A stretch of DNA of 64,000 bases from Diploptera punctata (GCA_030220185.1 JASPKZ010004199.1:620001-684000); one strand, 5' to 3'. Shown: positions 10,096 through 21,454, counted from the stretch's first letter. The notes: generated by a model not told the origin, from the sequence alone. Made by a program: numbers and translations.

Positions 10096-10396
10096 AGTGA
10101 CCTCGTTACAGGCCTCAGGAGGTCCTTGGGGTAGTAAGTGGATAAGGCTCGCCACCTTTTTAGACCATCGGCAGGAGAAGTCAGCCGGGTTATCAATCCT
10201 GCATGACGGCCGCTTTTACTCCCAGAACAAGCATCTAGTACTCATTTCCATTAGAGCTGTATCGAACTTAGAGCCATGGTACCGCTAGAAGGTTTGCACC
10301 AGTTTACAAATCCTGACCCCACCGCGGCACAAATCCCCCGATCTTCCGGCTTGTAGAGTGTTGTTTTAATCAACTATGCTACGGCGTGACTCCCAA
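10096..10396 (-). mobile_element. SINE-B, diverged
   Basis: Reverse complement of the SINE-B consensus: tail (CAGGCCTCAGGAGGTCC), GCATGACGGCCGCTTTTAC, GAACAAGC, and at the right the tRNA-like head ending CTATGCTACGGCGTG. More diverged than the copies near 35 and 37 kb. Confidence 0.85.
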
Positions 10397-10559
10397 AATT
10401 AAATGTTTTTTTTTATTAGTTTACTACAATCAAAAGTCCACATTTCTTCAATCGTTTCATTCGTTAATCTTCATTTAATTATTTTGCTATAATAATTAAA
10501 TTGTTACAAACATTCTAAATAATATCATATTTAACAAATTAATATATTATATGTATAAT

Positions 10560-10640
10560 TTAATCAGGTGAAATGGAAAAGAAGACATTACGGTCTTAAC
10601 TCCATCAGGTAAAATAAATGAATAAATAAAATAATAAATA
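10560..10640 (+). repeat. REP4 3'-end-like segment, diverged
   Basis: GAAATGGAAAAGAAGACATT with GGTCTTAACTCC and AAAATAAATG resembles the better copies at 23985-24046 and 56331-56395, each followed by an AT-rich simple tail. Confidence 0.5.
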
Positions 10641-10719
10641 CATTTCATAACGAGAAAGAAAACTTTTTATACAAAAAAACCTACATATTGATGTTTTATT
10701 AGAGGAGACAAGGGTAATT

Positions 10720-10905
10720 TGGCAATAATTTGCACATTTTATTGATTTTTAGGTAACTTATTATTATCGAAATTCGATCGCAATTACTGTAAAATATATA
10801 TCAGGATCTAATCAATAAAATGTGCAAATTTGAATGTAAGTATAATTTGGCAATAGTTAAATATAATTTGGCAATACTATAAGTTTAATTTGGCAATGTT
10901 GTGTT
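10720..10905. repeat. Cluster of AATTTGGCAATA motifs with inverted repeat
   Basis: TAATTTGGCAATA occurs at about 10731, 10851, 10867 and 10888. AATTTGCACATTTTATTGAT near 10745 is mirrored by its reverse complement at 10815-10834. The block may be a small foldback or terminal part of a DNA transposon. Confidence 0.45.
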
Positions 10906-11024
10906 AAAAGGTTTGTTTGTTCTAATTAATTTTGTAATTTACACTCATTTGCACTTGAATTTTTTTCTGAACCGTCTCATGCCTTCGCACTGTTCATGGT
11001 ACCATTTCTGACAGTTTAGGCACT

Positions 11025-11095
11025 GAATCTAGCATTGGCCTAGAAAGCCAAAGGTCCTGGGTTCAAAACTCAGTTGAGCGTATAATGTTTCTCTT
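11025..11095 (+). pseudogene. tRNA-like fragment
   Basis: TAGCATTGGCCTAGAAAGCC followed by GGTTCAAAACTC resembles an anticodon arm and B box. Probably the head of an old SINE; no full cloverleaf is formed. Confidence 0.35.
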
Positions 11096-11377
11096 CAAAT
11101 ATAATTAACCTACATATTGCTTTGGTAACGATGTTCAAAACAGTCTTATAAAGGAAACTTTACTTATCAAACGTAATACTTACTTATTGACTACGAGCCC
11201 TTGAAATCTCTGCTTTGTTAGGAGTTTCTAGACCAAGCTAATGTACTTATCATTATTTCTCTACAGATGTCATGAATGGCATAAGGTCAGCACAATGACT
11301 CAATGAGACATTTAGCAGGCGACTAAGGTATTACTTGGATAATGAAGATCAGTAAATTTTGCTTAGAGGCTTCTTTT
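11096..11377. other. No recognised feature
   Basis: Nothing matchable seen. Confidence 0.4.
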
Positions 11378-11556
11378 TTAGACTTAAGGTTCTTTTGTGA
11401 GCCTAAAAATATTCACACTCGGGACCCACGGCTTAAAGTTCCTTCCTTGTTCTTTCCGTCCTAAAAAATCCATCGACCGCGTCCGGGTTTAGATCCGCGA
11501 CCCTCGGAACTAAAGGAAAGGGATATAACCACTAGGCCACTATGGCACAAGACTTG
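11378..11556 (-). mobile_element. SINE-D
   Basis: The plus strand reads CTTAAGGTTCTTTTGTGAGC, GGGACCCACGGC, AAAAATCCATCGACCGC, GGGTTTAGATCCGCGACC and CACTAGGCCACTATGGCAC. On the minus strand this is a tRNA-like head (CCTAGTGGTTA) and a GTCGATGGATTTTT body. Five copies of this family are present, all on the minus strand. Confidence 0.75.
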
Positions 11557-11734
11557 AAGAAATAAAATTCACTGTGAAATGTGAATGTTACCGAATTTTT
11601 TCAATACAATCTCTGGCTACAGATTTGGAAGACCGCGCATAAATATTTGTTGGGTATGCTATGAAATGGAAATGGCACAGAGAAATGGAAATGTATTTTT
11701 TTGTTGTAAATGCCCCAGATTGTCTTTCGACATA

Positions 11735-11829
11735 CCTGATGTTCTCTCCTGGCACGGCGTACTTGTAACCCACTTCTGAGGTTGGGGCGCCTGGAAGGCG
11801 GGGTTACGTTGCCCCGATGATATGATGGG

Positions 11830-11860
<31 letters not shown>

Positions 11861-12103
11861 AGTGGTGCGCTAGGAGAGTTCCTAATCCTAAGCTTAATCT
11901 AAAATGAATATGAATGATGGTGATTGTGATGACCATATGATTTCGGGGACGGTTTGGGCCTTAAAGTTTTCCTGACATTTGCCTTACAGGTGAGGAAAAA
12001 CCCCGATAAAAACCTCACCCAGAAAAACTGTCCCGACCGGGGATCGAACCCGGGGCCGCTGTGTGACAAGGCAGCACGCCACCTCGAGACCACAACGGTG
12101 GAC
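11735..12103 (-). mobile_element. SINE-C complete, tail type A
   Basis: Complete minus-strand copy: head at the right (GTGGTCTCGAGGTGGCGTGC in sense), B box at GATCGAACCCG, centre, a (GAT)n expansion at 11826-11860, and tail A (CTTCTGAGGTTGGGGCGCC). Apparent His-rich frames here are the microsatellite. Confidence 0.9.
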
Positions 12104-12429
12104 TATGTTGTAAATATTGCAGATAGTATAAAGGTGTTGATAGAGTGCAGAAACTCTATAAACTGAAAGCAATAACTTTCTATGAAGACCGCCAAAAGCA
12201 TCATAAAATGGCAATTGAATGTTTGTACAAATGCCTTATGTTTTTTTTAGAACAAAACTTCCTTTTCCCTCATCTACGGGTAGATTGTAAAAACTTACTA
12301 GTGTTCGGCAAGTGGTCGAAATTCAACCATAATCATAAATTAATTAGACATTTTTATAGCTCACAAAATATGTAGGCCCTATATTTATGTTAGAGTGTAA
12401 CTGATGATGGGGGGAGGGGTGATAGTATT
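12104..12429. other. No recognised feature
   Basis: Unassigned AT-rich sequence between SINE-C and a SINE-A scrap. Confidence 0.4.
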
Positions 12430-12510
12430 TTTAATTATCGCCCAGCATCGTGAGGAATTTGGCAGGATGACCGTCTACCTCTGAGATTAACACATGTAGG
12501 CCTACATGTA
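12430..12510 (+). mobile_element. SINE-A scrap
   Basis: CCCAGCATCGTGAGG and GACCGTCTACCTCTGAGATT match the SINE-A body with a deletion between them. Confidence 0.55.
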
Positions 12511-12529
12511 TTACTTCCCTACAGTATAA

Positions 12530-12645
12530 ATGGGAGCTTCGGCGCTGGATTTTAGAGCTTTGCAGTTAAAAAGGCAGATAATTTTTGGACATGACCTTTG
12601 TACATCAAATCCATCTCTGGAAGAAATTTAACTCTTGCACAATAT
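12530..12645 (+). repeat. FB1 foldback family, half copy
   Basis: GCTGGATTTTAGAGCTTTGC ... CTCTGGAAGAAATTT matches the right arm of the foldback at 22478-22905. The other arm is not seen here. Confidence 0.6.
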
Positions 12646-12879
12646 AGCCTTACAGTTAAGAACGGCAGAACAAACTGTTTCCAATTTTTTATTGATTAAA
12701 CTAAAGCTCGTCAATAGCTACTAAACAAAAATAAAATAAAAACAAAATCTGTTGACAAACAGAGGAAACGTGGCACTTAACTGTTTTGTCTTTGCCAATT
12801 TATATATAGATTACATGGGAAAAACAATATTTCTATTTTTAGTGGAAGGGAAGGAATGTCCTCACAGGGATTATTGCCG

Positions 12880-13395
12880 TTCCAACTCCTTTCAAAAGAT
12901 GTTAAACTGAAAAATATATAAAGCTGTTATTCTCCCAGTTATATTATATGGATGTGAAACATGGACTCTCACTTTAAGGGAGGAAAGAAGAAAATTACGA
13001 GTATTTGAGAATAAAATTCTTATGAAAATGTTTAGACCAAAGAGAGGTGAACAGACAGGTGAATGGAGAAGACTTACATAACAGTGAGCTACATGGTCTT
13101 TATAGGAATCGAGATATAATAAAAACAGTTAAGACTCGTAGACTGAGATGGACAGGACATATGACACGAATGGGGAATGAAAGAGGTCCATGGAAGCTTA
13201 TTGTAGGAAAACCAGAAGGAAAACGTCCAGTTGGTAGACCAAGAATGAGATGGGAGAATAACATTAACCATGATTCGAGGTAGATTATACAGTAATGATT
13301 GGAAACTTTAGCTCAGGTGAGGGATGTATGGAGAGCTTATGTTTGCGCGGCCATGAACCTATGGGATCGATAATGCCAGTGAGTTAGTTAGTGTA
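12880..13395 (+). mobile_element. LINE-A 3' half
   Basis: Encodes YKAVILPVILYGCETWTLTL, then FENKILMKMFRPKRGEQTG, HMTRMGNERGPW and KRPVGRPRMRWENN, with frameshifts. The frame 13047-13283 holds the last part. It ends GAACCTATGGGATCGATAAT and GTGAGTTAGTTAG, the family 3' end with a TTAG-type tail. Confidence 0.85.
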
Positions 13396-14045
13396 AGGGA
13401 ACATAATGGTACAGTGTTCATGTGGATTGAATTTAGGGACAAGAAAGGTGTACATTGCGTGTTTTCATGGGTTAACTTGATCCTTGGGACTGCGAGCAAT
13501 GTATAAGATACACCTTGAAGTGGGTTGCTAGCCCGTTTTCATGGCGGGTTTATTATTCGGGATTTTCTCCCTAGGCCGATTGCCTTCACCCAGCTCCAGA
13601 TCTCAGCCTGCCCCATTTTATTTCGGAGTTGTCTCTCCTAGATGGGTTGTCTTGCAGGTCTAACGAACCTCATCCACCCATTTGTCAATCTACAAGGCAG
13701 TAGATGTACAGTTGCCTCTTCCGTCAGGTACACGTACCGAAGGACTCCTTCTCCGCTGTATCTGCCGTTGAGAAGATAGACCAGTGGACGGGAGAAGAAC
13801 AAGAGGGAAGTCCAGCCAAGAGATGGATAGAGATTGCATGCACATCCAATACGTCTTCATCCGAGGAGTGATTTTGGAAATAAAGATAATGAAAATCCTA
13901 CAAATTATGTTTAAGAAGAAGAAGATGACGATGACGATGTTGATAAAGAAGAAGAAGATGGGTCAACTATTTCATAAAAAAATATTATGCCTGAAAATAT
14001 TAATGAGTTAAATGCTTTTTACAAATGCCCGTCCTAATATCATTG
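13396..14045. other. Unassigned, moderately GC-rich; (AAG)n at 13911-13955
   Basis: Positions 13480-13780 are more GC-rich than the surroundings and may belong to an unrecognised mobile element. A frame at 13784-14011 ends in a Lys/Met run from simple repeats and is not convincing. Confidence 0.35.
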
Positions 14046-14705
14046 TGCAATACTTACTAACTTACTCACTGGCACAATCGAACCCGTAGGTTCATGGCCG
14101 CACGGACATAAGCTCTCCATGCATCCCTATCCTGAGCTATTTCTTTCCAATCATTCCCTGTATAATCTACTTCCCTCAAATCATAGTTAATGTTATTCTC
14201 CCACCTCATTCTTGGTCTACCAACTGGGCGTTTTCCCTCTGGCTTTTCTACAAGAAGCCTCCATGCAAGTCTTTCATTCCCCATACGTGCAACATGTCCT
14301 GCCCATCGCAGTCTACGAGACTTAACTGTTCTTATTATATCTGGCTTCCTATAAAGAGCATGTAGTTCATTGTTAAGTAGTATTCTCCATTCACCTGTCT
14401 GTTCATCTCTCTTTGGTCCAAAAATTTCCCTAAGTAATTTATTCTCAAATACTTGTAATCTCCTTTCCTCCCTTAAAGTAAGAGTCTATGTTTTGCACCC
14501 ATATAATATAACTGGTAGAATAATAGTTTTATATATTTTCAGTTGAACGATTTTTGAAAGGATTTGGGACATCAAGAGTCTCTGCAATGCATAATAGCAC
14601 GCATTTCCAGAATTGAGCCTATGTTTAATTTCTTTGTGCATCTCATTCCTATATGTGATTATTGTTCCTAGGTATTTGAATTCAGTCACTTGCGCAAAAC
14701 TTATA
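14046..14705 (-). mobile_element. LINE-A 3' half
   Basis: Minus strand: TAAG-type tail (CTTACTAACTTACTCACTGG at 14053), stem-loop CGAACCCGTAGGTTC, then coding for GKRPVGRPRMRWENN (14066-14284) and FKYLGTIITYRNEMHKEIKH (14486-14689). Two frames are separated by stops, so the copy is dead. Confidence 0.9.
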
Positions 14706-15967
14706 TTCTTTAATTAAAATCGGCAAATTACAAAACATTACCTGTCACTTTATGATGAGTTTCCTCCCACCCGATCGCCATTTTAGTGTGATAGGTAGGC
14801 TCGAAAGTTGAGAACCTATAAAATGCCTATAAAATAACTTTAAAAAGAACTAAATATAGTCCAAGTAATACCTAAAAATTGGAAAAATTACATAAAAAAA
14901 AGAGTTGCAGTTGCTAAAGAGTGGATAAAGACAATCGCGCTTCATTCACCCTCCTCGAGGTAATTTTCACAAAGTGCAACTTCTTAGAAAATTGAAGTTG
15001 AAATACAATAGTTCAGGCTGTCAGCAGACTGGTGGTTAAAAATAATGGGATATTTAGTGAAGGTTCAATAGTTTCTCTGGGAACAAAAGTATTTGGAATG
15101 TGAAAAATACTTTAGAAAATATAGATAGTACTTTTAAAAGAAGTTGGAATTGAGACTTGGCTCTGCGGAGTCTTGAATTATACAAATGGTATATAAGTTG
15201 TCAAAAGAAGGTAAAGTTACAAAAAAAAAGCCGTTAAGACCTAAAAAAAGTTAAAAAAAGAACCAATAAGCCAAAAAACGTCGAAAAAGGACAAAAAAGG
15301 ACGAATAAAGCCGACAATTTTCTGGCCTACAATGACCAAATATGTACATATATCACGTTGGGCCTCGTCTTCACACTGAAAATAAAAAATAAATAAAAAA
15401 GGATTTTTCCTCAACGTCCGAGCACTAGTGATAAGTAATGCATACAAAAATCGAGAGAGCAAACTGCATGCCGATTTTGAAAACATGGTAAAACCAACAT
15501 GAACCTGTATATAGTTGGATGGAAACATTTTCACAGGGTCATTTCAAGCAAATATTTCAGCAACTAGGAAATTAGTAAAACTGCAGTTATAAAATCAGAA
15601 GAAATTAAGATTTTCAACAGAACGCAAACATAATGTTGTCGTTACATAAACAGAGGCTACGGCAGTATGGACTTTATTTATCACAGAGAAGAATTATATT
15701 TATACAGATATTTCTTTTTCAGCATAATTATTTTATATGATTTCTTACCAGTGAAATCTTGATGTGTAAAGTTGTAATATAAAAATGTGAAAACTTATAA
15801 ATATCTGAAAAAGAAAGAAGCTCTCAAGACTCAATAGCATCCCCCACTGGAATCAGTGAAGCTTAAGTTTAAAAATGTTCAAGATGATCATGATGAGTGG
15901 TATAACATTAAACGTTTTTTTTTTAAACTGAAATATTGTTTCAGTATAACTTTTCTAGATATAAAAA
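14706..15967. other. No recognised feature; A-rich patches 15220-15310
   Basis: The minus-strand frame 15241-15534 (97 codons, Phe/Leu/Ile-rich) overlaps spaced A runs and has no motif. I do not treat it as a gene. Nothing else matched. Confidence 0.4.
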
Positions 15968-16262
15968 TGTAAAGACTACAGGCCATAGAGACCCTTGGAA
16001 TAGTACGAGGTTAAGGCTCCCACTTTTTTCCTACATAATCGGCACTTGATGTCAACAGGTTTGTCAGCCCTGCGTGACGGCCGCCTTTGCCCCCATATTA
16101 AACGTCTCGTACTTATTTTCGTTGGAGGCTGAGTTGACCCGAGGGTCATGTTGCCATCAGAAAATTTTGGTCAGTATAAAAATGCTGACTCCACCGGGAC
16201 TCGACCCTCGACACTACGGTTTGTAGCGTATTGTCGTAACCAACTACGCTACGGCGTGCTCA
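15968..16262 (-). mobile_element. SINE-B
   Basis: Reverse complement of SINE-B: TACAGGCCATAGAGACCC, GGCACTTGATGTCAACAGG, CCCTGCGTGACGGCCGCC and a head ending CTACGCTACGGCGTGC at the right. Confidence 0.85.
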
Positions 16263-16274
16263 CTTTTCTAAATC

Positions 16275-16692
16275 TTTTTTTTTCTTCTTCTTCTTCACTT
16301 CCTGGTTTAGGCAGAGTTGCCTGTTCCGTCTTCACTAATAGATCTAAGACCATCTCTTCCGAGGACGTCCGACATCTCTTCTTCCTCTTGGAATATAATG
16401 GAAGATTTTATTTGGTAATCTACTTTCTTCCATTATTTCTACATGTTCTTTCCACTATATCTTGTTGTTAAATATATTTTCTTTTATGGAGTAGATCTGC
16501 AGTTCTTCACGGATATCCTCGTTTCTTATATGGTCCATTCTAGTGCAGCCTTTTACTCTTCTTAAAAATTTCATCTCGGCTGCTTGGATTTTACTTTCTT
16601 GTTTGGTAGTGGTAATCCAAAATTCATTCCCATACAAAAGGACAGGTACAGCCATTGTTTTATAAAATTTTAATTTTGTTTGTTTATGGGCT
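16275..16692 (-). mobile_element. RTE-B 3' fragment
   Basis: Minus strand encodes LKFYKTMAVPVLLYGNEFW, AEMKFLRRVKGCTRMD and IRNEDIREELQIYS (within 16455-16775), then a frameshifted C-terminus. The 3' end is the stem-loop at 16309-16322 and a (GAA)n tail at 16275-16295. Confidence 0.85.
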
Positions 16693-17192
16693 TTATTTCT
16701 AAATATAAACAAATTAATTGTTAGATTGAATTGTAGTGGATAGATCAATGTTGAGTAATAAGTTTTCAGATTCATAAAAGGGACTAAGGCCGGTATTCAG
16801 AAACAATATTTACGAAAAGAGCGACTCTTTCCCACTCTCTATGGCGTAGAGAGTATTCTTTGTGTAAAGATTGGTTTCTTAATTCTAAGGCTACCGGTAC
16901 TCTTCTTTCAAGAATGAAACATCCTTAACTGCAAACACGTATATCATCAATACAGCCTAAAATAATATCACTATCCAATCAGACGTCACCATATATCAAT
17001 TTAATAAATACTTGAAAAATAATAAGCTTATACAGTCGTAAACATTAAGTGCAGAGAAAAAGAAAAAAAAACCTTATCCTGTGATTTTTTTTTCGAATAA
17101 CTTCAATAGTTACATTCCATCGGGATTAGCTAACGAACTACTCGCTTTTCCTTTCTCAAAATGTTCTTCGATCGTTCCACAGCGTTCTCACC
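16693..17192. other. No firm feature; GGCCGGTATTCAGAAAC block at 16790
   Basis: The phrase GGCCGGTATTCAGAAACA at 16790 resembles ends of small insect MITEs known to me, but no matching second end was found. Confidence 0.3.
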
Positions 17193-17445
17193 ACACTTAA
17201 AGGCCCAAACGGTCCCCGAACATCATATGGCCATCATGATTATCGCAGTTCGTATTCACCTTAGATTAAGTTAAGGATTAAGGCGCAAGACTATCATCAT
17301 CATCACCCATCATATCATCGGAGCAGCCGTAACTCCGCCTTCCAGGAATCCCAATCTCAGAAGTAAGTTACAATATTATGCCTATCCCAGGAGAGAATAC
17401 CAGAAATGTCGAAATGACAACCTGAGGCATTGAATAAAAAAATTA
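17193..17445 (+). mobile_element. SINE-C 3' part, tail type A
   Basis: AAAGGCCCAAACGGTCCCCG, then CATCATATCATCGGAGCAGC, TCCGCCTTCCAGG and TCGAAATGACAACC. No head. Confidence 0.8.
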
Positions 17446-17591
17446 ACTTATTAGTTTTTTTAACGTTTATCCTTATATTAGCGTATAATATATTGTATTT
17501 TTTATTTTATACTTTCTGTGTTGAGTTAGTAGCATAGGTGGCTTGGGTACTATGTTCGAAATTCGAATCCCATCATTCCCATATTTTTTTT

Positions 17592-17905
17592 GCCCCGCGC
17601 CGTAGCCGAATAATTAAGGCAAGATGCCTTGGCACAGAGCTACAGGATATGCACTGGTTCTAATCTCTATGTGAGAAGAAATTTCTCATGGGGATTCGGC
17701 AGCAAAATAAGGAATTTTGATAGTTAAATAAGTAGCGGCTCCAGTTTGAGAAAATCAATTTTACGGGTGGGGACCCGATATGCTGACCACATGTCATCCT
17801 TACACTGGTCAGATGATCGTCTACCTGTGAGATTAAGACATGTGGATGTGAGGCCAGCAACCGGCCGGTAGGTCAAGGTCTTCTAGGCCAGTCGCGCTAT
17901 GGAGT
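17592..17905 (+). mobile_element. SINE-A, diverged full copy
   Basis: CCCCGCGCCGTAGCCGAATA starts the head; the B box is eroded (GGTTCTAATCTC). The body follows to GCCAGTCGCGCTATGGAG. Full length about 310 bp. Confidence 0.85.
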
Positions 17906-17969
17906 TGTTGTTTCTGTATTTTATTCACCCTATAGGAGGGAGAAATGAAGGCTGATATCCCTATTCTTA

Positions 17970-18738
17970 GCTACGGGACTTGCGCTGGTTCGAATCCCCA
18001 TGAAGGAAGAAATTTTCTCATGGAATTTCGGCCAGTATGGGACCGGTGCCCACCCAGCATCGTTAGGCACATCTTCTCCTCTTCTTCTACTACAAGGTTT
18101 AGGCTATGCAGCCTGTTCCGGCGAAGTTAAAAGTGGAGTCCATCTTCTACGTGGTCGGCCAACATCTCTTGTTCCTCTGGGATTATACAGGAAGGTTCTT
18201 TTTGGTATTCTTTCGTTGTTCATTCTCATTAAGTGTTCTGTCCATATCTTATTATTTTCGCTGATTTTATCTTCAATTTTATATATATTTAATTCTTCTC
18301 GTATAGTTTCATTCCTTATTCTATCCGCTCTTGTGCATCCTTTCACATTACGTAAAAACAGCATTTCCGCAGTCTGTATCCTGCTTTTATCCCTTGATTT
18401 CATTATCCAATTTTCACTTCCAGACAACAACAAAGGAACAGCCATTGTTTTATATAATTTAAGTTTCGTATCTTTCCTTGTTTTCCGACCTAAGGTTCTT
18501 TTTATGGTTCCACAAATAGCCTGAAATTTATTTACTTTATTTTCTGTATCTTTATTTTCTCTATAAGTTATATCACATCATAGCTATAATAAGTAGCGGC
18601 TCCAGGTTGAGAATACCATTACATGCTGACTACATGTCACACCTACACTGGCTAGATGATTAGCACATGTGGATGTGAGGCCAGCTGCCGGTTGGTAGGC
18701 CAAAGGTCTTCTAGGCCTATCGCGCTTGGAGTTTAGTT
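17970..18738 (+). mobile_element. SINE-A split by an RTE-B insertion
   Basis: The left part (17970-18073) runs from GAGCTACGGGACTTGCGC-type sequence to GCATCGTTAGGCACATC. The right part (18574-18738) resumes CACATCATAGCTATAATAAG and continues to CTATCGCGCTTGGAG. The hexamer CACATC occurs on both sides of the intruder. The head of this SINE is missing its first bases. Confidence 0.85.
18074..18573 (-). mobile_element. RTE-B 3' fragment inserted into SINE-A
   Basis: Minus strand: 5'-truncated at about codon KFQAICGTIKRTL, then MAVPLLLSGSENW, AEMLFLRNVKGCTR and GRPRRRWTPLL in one open frame (18104-18445 from the first Met). The stem-loop is at 18101-18114 and the (GAA)n-type tail at 18074-18092. 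Because the coding part is still open, the insertion appears fairly recent. It is 5'-truncated, as is normal for LINE integration. Confidence 0.9.
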
Positions 18739-19429
18739 ATTCACATTCTTAAAGCTAAAATAAATATTTAAATTTAAAGTGAGAGGTTTCGATATAAAAG
18801 GACATAAGATATTTTGAATTTGGTAGTAACAGAAACTTAGAAATGACGCAACAATCCAGATCTGTTGCAAGGACATAAATTTTTGTGATAATTCTGGACT
18901 ATAAATGGAAAGCAGTCAATGGCTAACAGTTCAACGTACTCATTAGGAATAGTTCGAAGAACCTATCAATGCAATTGTGCATCCAGCGCCGCTTTCTTAA
19001 TAGTTCTATTTTTCCAAAATCTTTAAAAACAACTACTTTAAACCGACGTAAAAATAAATCTACGGATTTAGTTTATTACCTCAACGTAAACTACTTAACG
19101 GAAAATAAACTCCTGTATAATCGGTTCAAGGACAGTATCAGTACATTTGAACAAATTGTATTTAAGTTCTCAAATTCTCGAATTGTTGAATCCAAATGGG
19201 TATTATATTATTATTTATTTTATTTCTTTATTTGTCATCTCACCGGAAAAAACATGACTATGTTACATTAAAATACAACAATCACAATATAGTTAACATA
19301 TAAGTTTTCTTTTGTTATTATTATGTTTAATTACACCCTATAATAGCTAAGTTCATTATCGTCGCAATTCATTAATAAGTAATAATTTCGGCGTGAAAGG
19401 ACAGACAATTTTTGAGCAAATAACTATTT
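18739..19429. other. No recognised feature
   Basis: A 100-codon plus-strand frame (18969-19271) has no recognisable motif and a low-complexity aromatic end; I cannot support it as a gene. Confidence 0.4.
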
Positions 19430-19590
19430 ATTCAGGCTTGAGGTTCTTTTACGTTACGTAAATGTACGTAATAGGGCCCACGACTTTTTTTTCCCCGAAG
19501 AAACCCATACTCAGGATTTTTACGCCTCGAAAATTCCATTGAATCCGGCCGGGTTTGAACCCGCGAACCTTGCAGCTATACGAGAGCTTG
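19430..19590 (-). mobile_element. SINE-D
   Basis: CTTGAGGTTCTTTTACG, AGGGCCCACGAC, CTCAGGATTTTTACGCC, and GGGTTTGAACCCGCG (B box on the minus strand). Confidence 0.75.
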
Positions 19591-20807
19591 TTAACATCTA
19601 ATTCATTACGAGCGATAAGGTTTCTTAATCAAAATTTAAAAATAGTTATTTAGACGACAAGTTACTAAACCTAATTTTGTAACGTGTTGTCTGCAATATT
19701 TTTTCTGCTTTCAAAGTATTTTAGTATATATTGTATATTTAGAATATTTAATAGCATTTATTTATTGCGGATATGTTTAGGGAAAGAGTAATGTGGGTTT
19801 TGGAGGGAAAAGAAAAAAAGAGAGGACACAATAAATCAACAAACATTGGTGTTATGGAATCATCATTAAAGTGTATTTTATGTTTTTTTTTAACCTGTAT
19901 TTTATGTTTTTGTAGAGTGTTTTGTATTTTGTTAGAATATAAAATAGATTTTGTTGCACAATAGGCCTATGAGAACGTCTGCAATGTATAAAATATATTT
20001 AAAAAATTCTCCATTAATGTTATTTTCCTATGCAATTAATTTGAATGGATTTATTAAGTTAATTATTCTTACATAAAGTAGCCTACATGTTTTCTTATAG
20101 GTATACTCGTATGAAAAATATATTATTACATAAAACACTAACATGAATAGGTAAAGAATAAAGTAAACATTTATATGAAAAACGTGTAAGGAATCAAGAA
20201 GTCAAGAATAATTATTTTCTATGGACACCTACAAATAATGGAATAAAATTGATTGTAGAATTGATTCTCACCTCCTGAAACTCAAGCGACCCAAATTTAT
20301 AAATATTTATAGAAATGTAACATCAAGCAAAAGAACAGACAAATCTTTAACAAGTGGCGGTAACGGTCTGTTCAACACTAGAAAGAAATACTAGGGTATT
20401 CTCAAAGTAGAAAAGATCAAAGAAAATTAGCGAATGGAAGAATACTGGTGCAAAAAAAACTTGAAACTGTCAAGAATGTTGTGTAATCATAGCCAATAAC
20501 CAAGCAAATTAAAGCAGTAAAATATCTCTCCCTCTCATTTCTACAGTCTCCTCACCTAACCTTGATCCCTAAATGCAAACATTGAAATGTTCTCAATATA
20601 ACCTTTTCTATATACTACCGTGCACTAGCTGTTAGTTTCAATATCGACAATATAAACATGTTAGTTTTAAATATGACAGCCGCAGCTATTTTGTCTATAT
20701 TAATTTTGGTGACAGCAGAAATCAGTTGGTCTTCAGTTTTGTCGACATTGGTTAGAATAATACATATTATTATTTTTTTGTTCAATGCCACCACGTTGTC
20801 TTGTCGA
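19591..20807. other. No recognised feature
   Basis: 1.2 kb of AT-rich sequence. Only a TAGGCCTA palindrome (19962) stands out. Confidence 0.45.
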
Positions 20808-21285
20808 CATTCTTATATTCTCTCCTGCCATGGCGTTATTGGAACCCACTTCTGAGTTTGGGGCGCCTGAAAGGCGGAGTTACTCTGCCTTGATGATATA
20901 TGATAAGTGATGTTAATGTAATGATGCGCCAGGACAGGCCTTAATCCTAAACTTAATAAATATGTTAATGATGATGATAATGGTGGCCAGATGGTGTTCG
21001 GGACAGTTTGAGCCTTAAAGTTTCCTGATATTTGTCTTACTCCTCCTCCTGGCCGAAATACCATAAGAAAGTGTCTTCCCCATGGAGACTCGAACCAGCG
21101 CAAGTCCCGTAGCTCTGCGCCAACGCTTTCTACCTTAACCACTCGGATACAAAGCCTTTGAAAATTTGTCTTACAGGTGAGGAAAAACCCCGAAAAAACC
21201 ATCACCCAGGAAACTTGTCCCGACCGGGAATCGAACCCGGGCCCGCTGGGCAACACGCTACCTCGAGATCACAGCGGTGGTCTAT
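20808..21285 (-). mobile_element. SINE-C, tail A, split by a SINE-A insertion
   Basis: Right end is the head (CACCGCTGTGATCTCGAGG in sense); left end is tail A (CTTCTGAGTTTGGGGCGCC). It is interrupted at 21041-21163, and the 11-mer ATTTGTCTTAC is present on both sides (21030-21040 and 21164-21174). Confidence 0.9.
21041..21163 (-). mobile_element. SINE-A head inserted into SINE-C, 11-bp TSD
   Basis: In sense it reads a tRNA-like head (CGAGTGGTTAAGG, B box GGTTCGAGTCTCC) and stops soon after TTTCGGCCAGG with a GGA repeat, so the SINE is 3'-shortened (about 123 bp). The duplication of ATTTGTCTTAC proves insertion rather than recombination. Confidence 0.9.
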
Positions 21286-21355
21286 TTTGTTGATATTATG
21301 TTGGTGATACCAGAAAACGGCAGTTTCAGTTTTGTCGACATTGGCTAGAATAACA

Positions 21356-21399
21356 CATTATTATTATTATTATTGTTATTATTGTTATTATTGTTATTA

Positions 21400-21452
<53 letters not shown>
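21356..21452. repeat. (ATT)n microsatellite
   Basis: About 97 bp of ATT/GTT triplets, directly abutting the 5' side of an RTE-B fragment. Confidence 0.95.

Positions 21453-21454
<2 letters not shown>

Noticed and set aside
11601..11936. His-rich 111-codon frame on the minus strand
   Set aside because: The His run is the (GAT)n expansion in SINE-C; the rest is SINE sequence.
15241..15534. 97-codon Phe/Leu-rich minus-strand frame
   Set aside because: Overlaps spaced A runs on the plus strand; hydrophobicity is explained by poly-T codons.
18969..19271. 100-codon plus-strand frame
   Set aside because: No motif, no homologous copy in the window, composition like AT-rich noise.
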